A DNA stretch of 64,000 bases from Desulfobacteraceae bacterium (GTDB lineage Bacteria > Desulfobacterota > Desulfobacteria > Desulfobacterales > Desulfosarcinaceae). Positions within the stretch are counted from its first letter, which is position 1. Every line of letters begins with the position of its first letter. The stretch lies in the NCBI GenBank assembly GCA_013003715.1, contig JABDIN010000024.1:1-64000 (forward strand), given 5' to 3'. Under the pieces are notes generated by a model. It was not told the DNA's origin, made no database searches, and was given only the letters and a program-made list of their open reading frames with translations. Of the stretch, positions 1 to 9,383 are shown one piece after another. Made by a program: the position numbers and the translations under genes.

Positions 1-75
1 GTTGAACATGATAAAAAGGGAAAATACAGAGAAAAAGAGTATCAAAGCCAAACGACTCAGGGCCGGATGGGATAA
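1..75 (+). CDS. Possible C-terminal tail of a gene cut by the window start
   Basis: Frame 1 is open from the first base to a TAA at 73-75 and gives a basic, Lys/Gln-rich tail of 24 residues. I do not recognise it and it may be chance. The rest of the stretch to 257 shows no other gene, hairpin or clear promoter. Confidence 0.2.
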   Translation, partial: VEHDKKGKYREKEYQSQTTQGRMG

Positions 76-257
76 TGATTACCTGCTAAAGGTTTTGAAC
101 TCATAATTCCAAATGCGGTTACCCTGCGACACTGCCGATCTCTCCGATTGAAAGTTCAAATGATTCTGAGAGGATAGCGGCCGATGAAACACAATGATAT
201 ATTGCCGTGGCCACATCTGATGCGGTTGTTCAACCCCAAAATCCACTTGGAGCGGAT

Positions 258-827
258 ATGAATGAAATTGTTGCATTATTGTTCCAGGCACACCATCTGA
301 AACGGGTAAAGCGGACCGGATACGAATTTTTAGGTATGGGAAATGAATCCGTTGCCGAGCACAGTTACCATACAGTTTTTATCGCCTATGCATTGTCCAA
401 ACTCGTGCCGGAAGCCGATGCGCTGCGGTTGCTCGCCATGTGCCTGTTTCATGATCTCACCGAAGCACGCATCGGTGATCTGAACTATGTTCAAAAAAAG
501 TATGTGACCCCGGACGAATCAAAAGCCCTCGCCGACACCATCAGCGGTGTTCCTTTCGGCCGGGATATGGCGGCGATCATTGAAGAATTCAATGCACAGG
601 AGACACTTGAAGCCAGACTCTCCCATGATGCCGACCAACTGTCCTTTATAATGGATCTTAAAATGCTGTCGGATCTTGGATACAAGCCGCCGAAGGAGTG
701 GTTGCCCAATGTACGGGGACGCCTGAAAACTCAAGTTGGAATTCAACTATCCGATTCCATTTGCAAAACAAACCATGACCAATGGTGGAGAAAAATTTTT
801 GTTGACTCGGAAAATGAAAAAGAATAG
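258..827 (+). CDS. HD-domain protein, YfbR-like 5'-deoxynucleotidase family
   Basis: This is a 189-residue soluble HD-superfamily protein. The metal-binding set is visible: His35 in EHSYH, the His65-Asp66 pair in FHDLTE, and a later Asp in LSHDADQL. Family members related to YfbR or human HDDC2 hydrolyse deoxynucleoside 5'-monophosphates with a divalent metal; the substrate here is inferred from the family only. An in-frame ATG exists at 207, but the ATG at 258 has GGAG five bases upstream and starts directly at the conserved alpha-helical N-terminus, so I chose it. The gene stands alone ahead of sdhC, 55 bases away, and could be read through into it. Other HD phosphohydrolase activities are possible. 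Confidence 0.75.
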   Translation: MNEIVALLFQAHHLKRVKRTGYEFLGMGNESVAEHSYHTVFIAYALSKLVPEADALRLLAMCLFHDLTEARIGDLNYVQKKYVTPDESKALADTISGVPFGRDMAAIIEEFNAQETLEARLSHDADQLSFIMDLKMLSDLGYKPPKEWLPNVRGRLKTQVGIQLSDSICKTNHDQWWRKIFVDSENEKE

Positions 828-882
828 TTCTGAACCCTTTTCGTAAAAATCCTATCATAATATTTTCCCAGCGGAGGAATGT

Positions 883-1524
883 ATGAACTGGTTCATCAAC
901 TCACTCGGGTCATCCATTGGCAAAAAGCTGATGATGGCGATCACCGGACTTTCCTTTTGTGGATTCCTGATGGCGCATCTTGCCGGCAACCTGACATTAT
1001 ATGGCGGAAGAGACGCTTTCAACGCTTATGCGGAACACCTGCATTCATTGGGAATCTTGCTGAATTTTGCCGAAATCGGGCTGTTGTCCCTCGCCTTAAT
1101 CCATATTCTCACCGGTCTGTATCTTTTCTGGCAGAACTTTCGCTCAAGGCCCGTACGCTATGCCGTCAATAAAAGCGCCGGTGGTCGAACCATAGGATCG
1201 GTAACCATGCCCTATACCGGCGTTTTCCTTATTTGTTTCGTCGTCTTCCATCTGCTGAACTTTCATTTTGTGGATAAGACCCAAACCACTATTTATGATA
1301 TTGTTGACACGGCCTTTTCCAACCTTCCCTATACGCTGATCTACATTCTTGCAATGGTCATCGTGGCTATTCATGTCAGTCATGGACTATGGAGCGCATT
1401 TCAGACAATAGGGGCCAATCATTTGAAATATATGCCATTTGTTCAGGTGGCCAGTATCGTCTTAGCCCTGGTATTCGCGATCGGCTTTGGATTTCTGCCC
1501 ATTTATATCGCGTTTAATTTATAG
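883..1524 (+). CDS. sdhC: Succinate dehydrogenase/fumarate reductase cytochrome b subunit (b558 type)
   Basis: A 213-residue membrane protein with about five hydrophobic segments and histidines inside or at the edges of them (MAHLAG, AEHLHS, ALIHIL, VFHLL, AIHVSHG). This pattern fits the single-subunit, di-heme cytochrome b of type-B complexes such as Wolinella FrdC and Bacillus SdhC. It anchors the SdhAB dimer and exchanges electrons with menaquinone. GGAGGA precedes the ATG. It is followed after 12 bases by sdhA, giving the C-A-B order typical of this type. In type-B enzymes two hemes span the membrane, so succinate oxidation by menaquinone can be driven by the membrane potential; the direction in this organism cannot be read from sequence. 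Confidence 0.92.
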   Translation: MNWFINSLGSSIGKKLMMAITGLSFCGFLMAHLAGNLTLYGGRDAFNAYAEHLHSLGILLNFAEIGLLSLALIHILTGLYLFWQNFRSRPVRYAVNKSAGGRTIGSVTMPYTGVFLICFVVFHLLNFHFVDKTQTTIYDIVDTAFSNLPYTLIYILAMVIVAIHVSHGLWSAFQTIGANHLKYMPFVQVASIVLALVFAIGFGFLPIYIAFNL

Positions 1525-1536
1525 AAAGGAAACGTC

Positions 1537-3450
1537 ATGCAGCTTGATGCAAAAATTCCAGTAGGACCATTGGCCGAAAAATGGGATAATCACCGTTTCA
1601 ACCTCAAACTGGTGAATCCGGCCAACAAACGAAAATACACTATTATCGTTGTCGGCACCGGTCTGGCAGGCGGATCGGCAGCGGCGACACTGGCCGAACT
1701 GGGTTATAATGTAAAAGCTTTCTGCTACCAGGACAGCCCACGCCGGGCACATAGCATTGCTGCACAGGGCGGCATCAATGCCGCGAAAAACTACCCGAAC
1801 GATGGCGACAGCATTCGGCGCCTGTTTTACGATACCGTCAAAGGCGGGGATTTCAGGGCACGGGAGGCAAATGTATACCGCCTGGCACAGATCAGTAACA
1901 ACATTATCGATCAATGCGTGGCCCAGGGTATTCCATTTGCCAGGGACTACGGTGGGTTGCTGGCCAATAGATCCTTTGGCGGCGCCCAGGTGTCCAGGAC
2001 CTTTTATGCCCGCGGGCAAACCGGCCAGCAATTACTTATAGGCGCCTACAGTGCGCTGATGCGACAGGTCGCCGAGGGCAAGGTAAACCTGCTGCCACGA
2101 CGGGAAATGCTTGACCTGGTGCTGGTAGATGGCCAGGCACGTGGAATTGTGGCCCGGAACCTGGTCAGCGGGGAGATTGAAAGTCACGCCGCGGACGCCG
2201 TCGTCTTGGCCACCGGCGGTTACGGGAACGCCTTTTTCCTGAGCACAAATGCGATGGGCTCCAATGTCACGGCGGCCTTCCGGGCCTATAAAAAAGGAGC
2301 ATTTTTTGCCAATCCCTGCTTTACCCAGATCCACCCGACCTGTATTCCGGTTCATGGCAGCTATCAGTCCAAACTGACCTTGATGAGCGAGAGCCTGAGA
2401 AACGACGGTCGGGTATGGGTACCTAAAAAACCGGGCGACTCCCGATCACCCGAAGACATTCCGGAATCGGAACGGGATTATTTCCTCGAACAAAAATATC
2501 CGAGTTTCGGCAATCTGGTTCCCCGGGACGTGGCTTCCAGAAATGCAAAAGAGCAATGCGATATGGGCAAGGGGGTGGGCGACACAAAGATAGCCGTCTA
2601 TCTGGATTTTACGGATGCCATCAAAAGAGACGGCCGTGGCATTATTGAAAAAAAATATGGCAACCTGTTCGAAATGTATGACAAAATTACGGCGGACAAT
2701 CCATACGAAACACCGATGATGATCTACCCTGCGGTGCATTATACCATGGGTGGACTATGGGTGGACTATGACTTGATGAGCACCATTCCGGGGCTGTTCG
2801 TACTTGGAGAGGCCAATTTCTCGGATCATGGCGCCAATCGACTGGGTGCCTCGGCATTGATGCAGGGGCTTGCCGACGGTTACTTCATCATCCCGTACAC
2901 CATCGGCGGCTATCTGAATGAAATGAACAGCGGACCGGTTACCGCCAGCCATCCTGAATTCCAGACCGCGGTCACAGCGGTATCCGATGCTACGAACCAA
3001 TTGCTGTCTGTAAACGGCAAGCGAACGGTTGACGATTTTCATAAGCAATTGGGGAAAATTCTGTGGGACTACTGCGGCATGTCGCGTAATAATCAGGGCT
3101 TGGAAAAGGCGAGGAAGATGATCCGGGACCTGAGGAATGAATTCCGGGAAAATGTATTGATTCCCGGCTCAGACTCAGAAATAAACCAAAGTCTCGAAAG
3201 AGCCGGCCGTGTGGCGGATTTCCTCGAATTCGGCGAGTTGATGGTCATTGATGCCCTGGCGCGGCAGGAATCTTGCGGCGGACACTTTAACGAAGCCTAT
3301 CAAACCGAGGAAAACGAAGCACTACGGGATGATGACAACTATTGCCATGTGGCGGCGTGGGAATTCACCGACGCTGATAAGGAACCGTTATTTCACAAGG
3401 AACCGCTGGAATTTGAAAATGTTCATTTAACGCAAAGGAGTTACAAGTGA
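1537..3450 (+). CDS. sdhA: Succinate dehydrogenase/fumarate reductase flavoprotein subunit
   Basis: This 637-residue protein is the catalytic subunit that interconverts succinate and fumarate. The dinucleotide-binding glycine motif [10 protein letters not shown] starts near residue 40. His72 in the HSIAAQGG motif is the expected site of covalent FAD attachment. Downstream motifs include HPTCIP and the substrate-domain stretch around [13 protein letters not shown]. The length matches type-B SdhA/FrdA. AAAGGAG lies just before the end of this gene and serves sdhB, whose GTG start overlaps the TGA stop here (GTGA), so translation of the two is coupled. Fumarate reductase activity is an equally valid label. 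Confidence 0.95.
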   Translation: MQLDAKIPVGPLAEKWDNHRFNLKLVNPANKRKYTIIVVGTGLAGGSAAATLAELGYNVKAFCYQDSPRRAHSIAAQGGINAAKNYPNDGDSIRRLFYDTVKGGDFRAREANVYRLAQISNNIIDQCVAQGIPFARDYGGLLANRSFGGAQVSRTFYARGQTGQQLLIGAYSALMRQVAEGKVNLLPRREMLDLVLVDGQARGIVARNLVSGEIESHAADAVVLATGGYGNAFFLSTNAMGSNVTAAFRAYKKGAFFANPCFTQIHPTCIPVHGSYQSKLTLMSESLRNDGRVWVPKKPGDSRSPEDIPESERDYFLEQKYPSFGNLVPRDVASRNAKEQCDMGKGVGDTKIAVYLDFTDAIKRDGRGIIEKKYGNLFEMYDKITADNPYETPMMIYPAVHYTMGGLWVDYDLMSTIPGLFVLGEANFSDHGANRLGASALMQGLADGYFIIPYTIGGYLNEMNSGPVTASHPEFQTAVTAVSDATNQLLSVNGKRTVDDFHKQLGKILWDYCGMSRNNQGLEKARKMIRDLRNEFRENVLIPGSDSEINQSLERAGRVADFLEFGELMVIDALARQESCGGHFNEAYQTEENEALRDDDNYCHVAAWEFTDADKEPLFHKEPLEFENVHLTQRSYK

Positions 3451-4211
3451 CCCAGACCATAAATGTGACACTTAAAATCTGGCGCCAGAATGGTCCGAAG
3501 GAAAAAGGACGATTTGAGACATTCAATGCTGAGAATATTTCAACGGATATGTCTTTTCTTGAAATGCTGGATGTGGTGAATGAGCAACTGACCCGAAACG
3601 GTAAAATCCCCATTGCATTCGACCATGATTGTCGTGAAGGTATCTGCGGTACCTGCGGCGCTGTGATAAACGGACGGCCCCACGGACCTGAAAAAGCCAC
3701 CACCCTTTGCCAGCTCCATATGCGAAAATTCAAAAACGGTGACACCATTGCCATAGAACCCTTCAGGGCAATGGCCTTCCGGGTGATTCGCGACCTGGTG
3801 ATCGATCGCAGTCCCTTGGACGAGATAATACAAGCCGGGGGTTATATCTCTGCGAATACGGGGGGTGCACCCGATGCCAACGCCATCCCAATTCCCCAGC
3901 AAACAGCGGAGACGGCCATGGATGCCGCAGCCTGTATCGGCTGTGGGGCGTGTGTGGCATCCTGCCCCAATGCATCCGCCATGCTGTTTACCGGTGCAAA
4001 GATTTCTCAATTGGCGCTTCTGCCCCAAGGTCGTCCCGAAGCGGCCGAACGCGCCATCAGCATGGTACGCCGGATGGATAGACTCGGATTCGGTAATTGC
4101 AGCAACGAACGGGAATGCGAAGCCGAATGCCCGAAAGAAATCTCCATTACCCATATTGCCCGGATGAATCGTGAATTCCTGAAGGCCAGCTTTTTCTCAT
4201 CAGTGAAATAA
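3447..4211 (+). CDS. sdhB: Succinate dehydrogenase/fumarate reductase iron-sulfur subunit
   Basis: A 254-residue electron-transfer subunit. The N-terminal plant-ferredoxin fold carries the [2Fe-2S] cysteines in [10 protein letters not shown] plus a later Cys in TTLCQLH. The C-terminal domain has [13 protein letters not shown] for the [4Fe-4S] cluster, then a Cys series ending in CEAECPKEI for the [3Fe-4S] and [4Fe-4S] clusters. It passes electrons between the flavin of SdhA and the hemes of SdhC. The start is GTG at 3447, overlapping the sdhA stop by four bases and preceded by AAAGGAG. It is the last gene of the operon; the next 230 bases contain a strong hairpin. Confidence 0.95.
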   Translation: MTQTINVTLKIWRQNGPKEKGRFETFNAENISTDMSFLEMLDVVNEQLTRNGKIPIAFDHDCREGICGTCGAVINGRPHGPEKATTLCQLHMRKFKNGDTIAIEPFRAMAFRVIRDLVIDRSPLDEIIQAGGYISANTGGAPDANAIPIPQQTAETAMDAAACIGCGACVASCPNASAMLFTGAKISQLALLPQGRPEAAERAISMVRRMDRLGFGNCSNERECEAECPKEISITHIARMNREFLKASFFSSVK

Positions 4212-4230
4212 GGGGTCACTGCGTATCAAG

Positions 4231-4283
4231 TGGGGTGGTCAACTGGCACGGATAGGGTAAACATCCGTGTTGATTGCACCCCA
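4231..4283 (+). repeat. Two-part hairpin between sdhB and the REC-STAS gene
   Basis: TGGGGTG at 4231-4237 pairs with CACCCCA at 4277-4283. Inside it, CACGGAT at 4247-4253 pairs with ATCCGTG at 4263-4269, around a nine-base loop. There is no T-run after it, so it is not a standard intrinsic terminator. It could stabilise the sdh mRNA 3' end or act as a terminator of another kind. Confidence 0.55.
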
Positions 4284-4369
4284 TTCGCCGACATGCCTTC
4301 CCCTCATCCCCTGCCCGTTTCCCATGGTCATAAATCCCCGATGAATGTTGTAAGTCCGGAAAAACATTC

Positions 4370-4396
4370 TAAAGTTTTACAGGTCCTGATCGATAA
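4370..4396 (+). promoter_or_regulatory. Candidate sigma-28 (FliA) promoter for the REC-STAS gene
   Basis: The -35 element TAAAGTTT (4370-4377) matches the FliA consensus at all eight positions. An 11-base spacer follows, then ATCGATAA (4389-4396), which matches GCCGATAA at six of eight. The site lies 47 bases before the chosen ATG. The consensus is established for flagellar and chemotaxis genes; its use here is inference. Confidence 0.6.
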
Positions 4397-4442
4397 ACAG
4401 GGTATATCCAATAGCGCACGGTCGTTTATTCCGGAGGAAAAC

Positions 4443-5177
4443 ATGCCTTATAAAGTGCTGTCGGTCGATGATAGCCAGACCATTCGACAAATTGTGAAAA
4501 AAGCGTTCGAACCCTATGATTGCGAAATCATGGAAGCCCAGAACGGCAAGGAAGGTCTCGCCATGGCTGAATCCGAAAAGCCCGACCTGATCATTCTGGA
4601 TATTACCATGCCGGTGATGACCGGTATTGAAATGCTGGCAAAATTAAAAGACGATCCGAATCTGATGCAGATACCGGTGATCATGCTCACGGCGGAATCC
4701 GGTAAGGAATACGTCATGCAGCTGGTAAAAATGGGCGTCAGCGATTATATGGCTAAACCCTTTAAAGGTGAACAGCTGATTGACCGTGTAAAAAATTTCC
4801 TGGACCTGGACGGTTTGGGGAAAGATTCATCAGATATCATCGGGTCGTTCAAACCATCCGGTCAGATCCTGATCTACTCCTTTCCAGTTGAAATAAACCG
4901 CAAAACGGTAAAGCCGATATTGGCCGCCGTCAGAGAAAAATGTCCGGAATTGCCCGGCGCCGGAATCAAACACATCATATTGGATATCACTAAAATCCCC
5001 ACGATTGATATGCGGACCATCAATTTAATCGTCACCATCCTTAAAACCTTACGGGAAAAGAAAATACACTCCCGGATAGTCGGCACGAAAAACCAGAGTG
5101 AGGCCTTTAAGGGCTTTCAGGAAACCAGCAACATTCCCATCCAGGTCTCTCTGGAAAAAGCCAAAGCCGATTTCTAA
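4443..5177 (+). CDS. Response regulator: REC domain plus STAS-like domain
   Basis: A 244-residue protein. Residues 1-120 form a receiver domain with acidic pocket Asp9-Asp10, phospho-acceptor Asp53 in LIILDITMP, a Thr in MLTAES and Lys in MAKPF. Residues 135-244 resemble a STAS (anti-sigma-antagonist-like) fold: a beta strand and the stretch HIILDITKIPTIDMRTINL, then VTILKTLREKKIHSRIVG. The long open frame begins at 4230, but the ATG at 4443 has GGAGG seven bases upstream and is the true start of the REC fold. It lies first in the che cluster and carries its own FliA-like promoter. STAS domains usually bind protein partners, so it may be a phosphorylation-controlled partner switch; the target is unknown. 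Confidence 0.8.
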   Translation: MPYKVLSVDDSQTIRQIVKKAFEPYDCEIMEAQNGKEGLAMAESEKPDLIILDITMPVMTGIEMLAKLKDDPNLMQIPVIMLTAESGKEYVMQLVKMGVSDYMAKPFKGEQLIDRVKNFLDLDGLGKDSSDIIGSFKPSGQILIYSFPVEINRKTVKPILAAVREKCPELPGAGIKHIILDITKIPTIDMRTINLIVTILKTLREKKIHSRIVGTKNQSEAFKGFQETSNIPIQVSLEKAKADF

Positions 5178-5198
5178 ATCCAACCAGGATAAAAAAGC

Positions 5199-5225
5199 TA
5201 AAGTTTTTCACTATATAGCGGATAT
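5199..5225 (+). promoter_or_regulatory. Candidate sigma-28 (FliA) promoter for cheA
   Basis: TAAAGTTT (5199-5206) is a perfect FliA -35 match. It is followed by an 11-base spacer and GCGGATAT (5218-5225), six of eight against GCCGATAA. It sits just after the REC-STAS stop and about 220 bases before cheA. The remaining 5226-5448 stretch shows no gene. Confidence 0.6.
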
Positions 5226-5448
5226 ATAGGCTAGAAGAAAAGAGCCTAAATTTCATAATAATCCTTTTAAAACAAACCGTTATGTAATGACGCCCCTTAC
5301 GGGTGAAAATTGATGCGAGCCTCGGCCATATCTTCCTCATGGATGCCACAATTCGTTAAGTCACCGGTTTAAAACAAATACGACAGAGACCATAAGCAGT
5401 CTCGGTCTTTTCGAAACAAGTTGGAAATATTTATCAAGGAGTGATGTC

Positions 5449-8400
5449 ATGACAATACAAGACGATGAAACCTTACAGATGTACGTCGAGGAATCCATCG
5501 AACACCTGGAAAATATTGAAAATGATTTTCTGGCCATCGAACAGGACGGGGCTGATATCAATGAAGATCTGGTCAATAAGGTGTACCGGGCGGCCCATTC
5601 AATCAAGGGCGGTGCAGGATTCATGGGTTTGACAAACATCAAGGATCTGACCCACGAAATGGAAAATATACTGGGGAAGATAAGAAGCCGGGAACTTGTC
5701 CCCACCTCTGCCATCGTCAATTCACTTCTCCGCGCGTCCGATGCCCTCAAAGGCCTGATCGCTGATGTCCTGAAGAGCAATGACATTGATATTACGGTGC
5801 ACGTGGAGGAATTACAAAACGTCTTAAGTGGTGAGACACCCCCAGCCAATCCGGCTCCGGAGGCGCCGTCCCCTTCAGCGGACAATAGAACGGGTACCAG
5901 GACACCATCTGCGCCAGTAGTCGAAGAATTGCCGGTGGTTGAATCTCCGGCGCCTGATGCCGGTTTGGACGGCAAAGAAAAAGTCAACATTCCATATCCG
6001 GGTAGCAGCCATGTCTGCACCTTCGATCGCAAGACTGCGGCTGAACTCTTCCAGGAGGGTAAATATGTTTACCTGGCCAAAATCGACCTGCTGGCGGATG
6101 TTGTGGCAAAAGGGAAAAAACCCAAAGACATCGTCGAAGAAATGGAACAAACAGGTTCCTTGATCTACGCGTACCCGGATATTGCCGGTGTGACAACAAA
6201 AGTGGTCGATCAAAACACACAAGATCCCTTTTTTGTTGTCTTTGCCACCATATTGAAACCTACCGATATCAATGTGTTGTTCGAAATAGATGAACAAAAC
6301 ATATACGCAATAACTGAAAATTACGCCGTCCAAACCCTCAGCGGAGAGACCGTGACGGGGGAAAAACCCCTGCAGTCCGAAGCCGCAACTGAACCGGTGG
6401 TAGAACAACTGCCGGACACTGCACCGGAACCTGACATACCGGATACGGTGGAAGCCGCAACATCCACCGGGATCAATGAACCGGAAGCGGAACCTCAAGA
6501 GAAACCAGAATATACCGCAGCGCCATCAGCGGTTTCAGTGGAACTTCAGGAGTCGGCGGGAATGTCTCCACCCGTTTCAAAGGGGGGTAAAACCGAACAT
6601 GACACCAGTCTGAGAGTTCATGTCAGTTTGCTTGACCAGTTGATGACGCTAGCCGGAGAACTGGTTCTGAGCCGGAATCAACTGATCCAATCCATGTCCT
6701 CGAACGATGTGAGGGCTTCGGAAATTGCCGGGCAGCGGATTGACCTGATCACTTCCGAGTTGCAAGAGGCGATCATGCTGACGCGAATGCAGTCCATAGG
6801 CAATGTATTCAACAAATTCCCACGGGTGGTCAGAGATTTGTCCCAGACCCTTGGCAAGCAAGTGGAGTTGACACTTGAGGGCAAGGGGGTGGAGCTGGAT
6901 AAAACCATTATTGAAGCCATTGGTGATCCATTGACCCATCTGGTCAGGAATGCTGTGGATCATGGTGTCGAGCGACCGGATATCCGGCGCAAGTCCGGAA
7001 AATCCCCGGTGGGACAGATATATTTAAAAGCCTACCATGAAGCCGGACAGGTCAATATTGAAATCTCGGATGATGGAAAAGGTCTGGATGGGAAACAATT
7101 GGCCGAAAAAGCAGTTGAAAAAGGATTGATCAGCGAAGAAGAAGCCAAGGTCATGTCCGATAAAGAAAAGGTCAATCTGATTTTTCTGCCGGGCTTCTCA
7201 ACCGCAGACAGGGTGACGGACGTATCCGGCCGTGGCGTGGGGATGGATGTCGTCAAGACCAATCTGGACAAACTGGGGGGGGTAATCGACATCGATTCCG
7301 AAATCGGTAAAGGGTCCACCATACGGATCAAGCTTCCGCTTACCCTGGCCATTATTCCCTGTCAGATTGTGATGACAGGTGGGGAAAGATACGCCATCCC
7401 CCAGGTCAACCTGGAAGAGTTGCTGAGAATTCCGGCGGATCAGGTTAAAAACAGAATTGAGAGAGTAGGCAACGCCGAAGTGGTAAGGCTCCGCGGTAAT
7501 CTTCTGCCGCTGGTGAAGCTGTCGGATATTATCGGTATCGATGCCATGTATTCAGACCCGGAAACCCATGAGCTAAAAATCGACCGACGCAAGTCCATCA
7601 TCGACCGCCGTTTGAATAAAACTGAGGATATAGTCTCAGATTCCGATAAAAGGGAAGTCCGCGCCGAAGATCCACAAATCGAACAACGAACGGAAGGTGA
7701 CAGGAGATATCATGCCGCCAGTGCACTCAACATCGTTGTCGTATCCACAGGATCGATGAAGTACGGCCTTGTGGTCGATGAATTGCACGACTCCGAAGAA
7801 ATTGTGGTCAAACCGCTGGGACGGCATCTGAAAAAATGCAAAGGATACGCTGGTGCAACCATCATGGGAGATGGACGTGTTGCGTTAATCCTGGACGTTG
7901 GCAACCTTGCACAGATGGCAGGATTGACATCAGTTGAAAGTGCTTTGAAAGCAGCTGATCTGGCGAAGAAGAATCAGGAGATCAGCAAGTCCATACGTGA
8001 CCGGCAGTCACTTCTGGTATTCAGAAGCGCAGATGATGAACAATTTGCAGCCCCTCTCAACCTGGTCGAGCGAATTGAGAAAATAAAACAAACCGATATT
8101 GAATATGTCGGCGGAAAACGAGTAATTAAATACAGAGGCGGCAGCCTGCCGCTCTTCTCAATAGACGAAGTGGCTAATGTGAAGGCGTTATCGGAAAATG
8201 AGAATTTGCTGGTCATTGTCTTCATCGTTGCGGGCAAAGAAGTGGGCCTGCTGGCCATTGGCCCGGTTGACGCAATGGAGACGACCCTGGATATGGATCC
8301 GACAACACTGAAACAGACCGGTATCATGGGATCGGCGATTTTGAATAAACATACGACACTATTGGTTGATGTGTTTGAAATCGTACAATGTCTGAATCCG

Positions 8401-8829
8401 GAATGGTTTGAATCCCAGGAAGCCGTTCAAGACCATGTCGGTGAGGTACCGACCATCCTTTTTGCCGAAGATTCCAACTTCTTCCGCAATCAGGTGAAAG
8501 CCTCCATGGTAGAAGAAGGTTATAAGGTCATTGAAGCCGAAGATGGCGCAGTCGCATGGGAGCTCCTGCAGGAAAGAGGTGATGAAATATCCCTGGTGGT
8601 TACGGATATCGAGATGCCCAATATCAACGGTTTCCAACTCACGAAAATGATCAAATCAGATCCCCACTTCTCTCATTTACCTATCATCGCTTTAACAACG
8701 CTTGCCGGAGATGAGGACATCGCCATGGGTAGCAAAGTGGGTATTGATGATTACCAGATCAAACTGGACAGGGAAAAACTGCTCAGAAGTATCTATGATT
8801 TTCTAAGCAACAATTACGGAAAACGATAA
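5449..8829 (+). CDS. cheA: Hybrid chemotaxis histidine kinase CheA with C-terminal receiver
   Basis: A 1126-residue kinase, larger than the usual 650-750. In order: an Hpt domain with phospho-His50 in AAHSIKGGA; a Pro/Glu-rich linker; a middle alpha/beta domain (about 190-300) in the place of P2; a second acidic linker; dimerisation and HATPase domains with N box HLVRNAVDHG near 495, G1 DDGKGLDG near 540 and G2 GRGVGMDVV near 593; a CheW-like domain from 635 interrupted near 705-755 by an Arg/Asp-rich insert with repeated DRR; a second CheW-like region near 853-985; and a receiver domain 999-1126 with Asp1053 in VVTDIEMP. AAGGAG precedes the ATG. It phosphorylates CheB and receivers in response to receptors not present here. 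The built-in receiver may act as phosphate sink. Confidence 0.93.
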   Translation: MTIQDDETLQMYVEESIEHLENIENDFLAIEQDGADINEDLVNKVYRAAHSIKGGAGFMGLTNIKDLTHEMENILGKIRSRELVPTSAIVNSLLRASDALKGLIADVLKSNDIDITVHVEELQNVLSGETPPANPAPEAPSPSADNRTGTRTPSAPVVEELPVVESPAPDAGLDGKEKVNIPYPGSSHVCTFDRKTAAELFQEGKYVYLAKIDLLADVVAKGKKPKDIVEEMEQTGSLIYAYPDIAGVTTKVVDQNTQDPFFVVFATILKPTDINVLFEIDEQNIYAITENYAVQTLSGETVTGEKPLQSEAATEPVVEQLPDTAPEPDIPDTVEAATSTGINEPEAEPQEKPEYTAAPSAVSVELQESAGMSPPVSKGGKTEHDTSLRVHVSLLDQLMTLAGELVLSRNQLIQSMSSNDVRASEIAGQRIDLITSELQEAIMLTRMQSIGNVFNKFPRVVRDLSQTLGKQVELTLEGKGVELDKTIIEAIGDPLTHLVRNAVDHGVERPDIRRKSGKSPVGQIYLKAYHEAGQVNIEISDDGKGLDGKQLAEKAVEKGLISEEEAKVMSDKEKVNLIFLPGFSTADRVTDVSGRGVGMDVVKTNLDKLGGVIDIDSEIGKGSTIRIKLPLTLAIIPCQIVMTGGERYAIPQVNLEELLRIPADQVKNRIERVGNAEVVRLRGNLLPLVKLSDIIGIDAMYSDPETHELKIDRRKSIIDRRLNKTEDIVSDSDKREVRAEDPQIEQRTEGDRRYHAASALNIVVVSTGSMKYGLVVDELHDSEEIVVKPLGRHLKKCKGYAGATIMGDGRVALILDVGNLAQMAGLTSVESALKAADLAKKNQEISKSIRDRQSLLVFRSADDEQFAAPLNLVERIEKIKQTDIEYVGGKRVIKYRGGSLPLFSIDEVANVKALSENENLLVIVFIVAGKEVGLLAIGPVDAMETTLDMDPTTLKQTGIMGSAILNKHTTLLVDVFEIVQCLNPEWFESQEAVQDHVGEVPTILFAEDSNFFRNQVKASMVEEGYKVIEAEDGAVAWELLQERGDEISLVVTDIEMPNINGFQLTKMIKSDPHFSHLPIIALTTLAGDEDIAMGSKVGIDDYQIKLDREKLLRSIYDFLSNNYGKR

Positions 8830-8861
8830 GACGTTTATCAGCAGATTTCTGGAGGTATTAA

Positions 8862-9311
8862 ATGGTAAAACCGAACAATACGGGCGCAAGCAGCAATGTG
8901 GAACTGGCGACCTTCTATGTGGGAGAAGCCTTATGCGGAATGGATATACTTAAAGTACAGGAAATAAACAAATTGTTGGAAATGACATCCGTTCCCCAGG
9001 CACCGGATTATGTGATGGGCATACTGAATCTCCGGGGACAGATTGTAACGATCATTGACCTTTCAAAAAAGCTCGGTCTTCCGTCCACCGATTGCAGTGA
9101 AGTCAGCCGCAATATCATTGTAAACTCTCAAAATGAGTATATTGGTTTGATGGTGACGAGAATCAGTGATGTTGTTGATGCCGATTGGGAACGCGTGGAG
9201 TCTCCTCCAGCAAACATCGGCGGTGTTCAAGGCACATACTTCAAAGGTGTGTTCAAAACCGACAATCGCCTGGTGGGTATCCTGGATGTGGAAAAGGTGC
9301 TTGGTGAGTAG
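8862..9311 (+). CDS. cheW: Chemotaxis coupling protein CheW
   Basis: A 149-residue CheW-domain protein that bridges chemoreceptors and CheA. It shows the family landmarks GMDILKVQEI in the N-terminal half and MGILNLRGQIVTIIDL in the middle, the latter being the conserved core strand-turn. It starts 32 bases after cheA with GGAGGT upstream of its ATG and is followed by cheB after 72 bases, so it is in the same operon. Nothing is missing relative to the usual length. Confidence 0.93.
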   Translation: MVKPNNTGASSNVELATFYVGEALCGMDILKVQEINKLLEMTSVPQAPDYVMGILNLRGQIVTIIDLSKKLGLPSTDCSEVSRNIIVNSQNEYIGLMVTRISDVVDADWERVESPPANIGGVQGTYFKGVFKTDNRLVGILDVEKVLGE

Positions 9312-9383
9312 CGTAAAATAAAAGCTTCCGGTTTATATGAAATGATCGTGCATAAAAACCTTTATATAGGAAATTTGTTGTAA

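Noticed and set aside
4240-4260. Sigma-54 site starting TGGCAC before the REC-STAS gene
   Set aside because: The -12 TTGC element is missing at the required distance; the TGGCAC is part of a hairpin.
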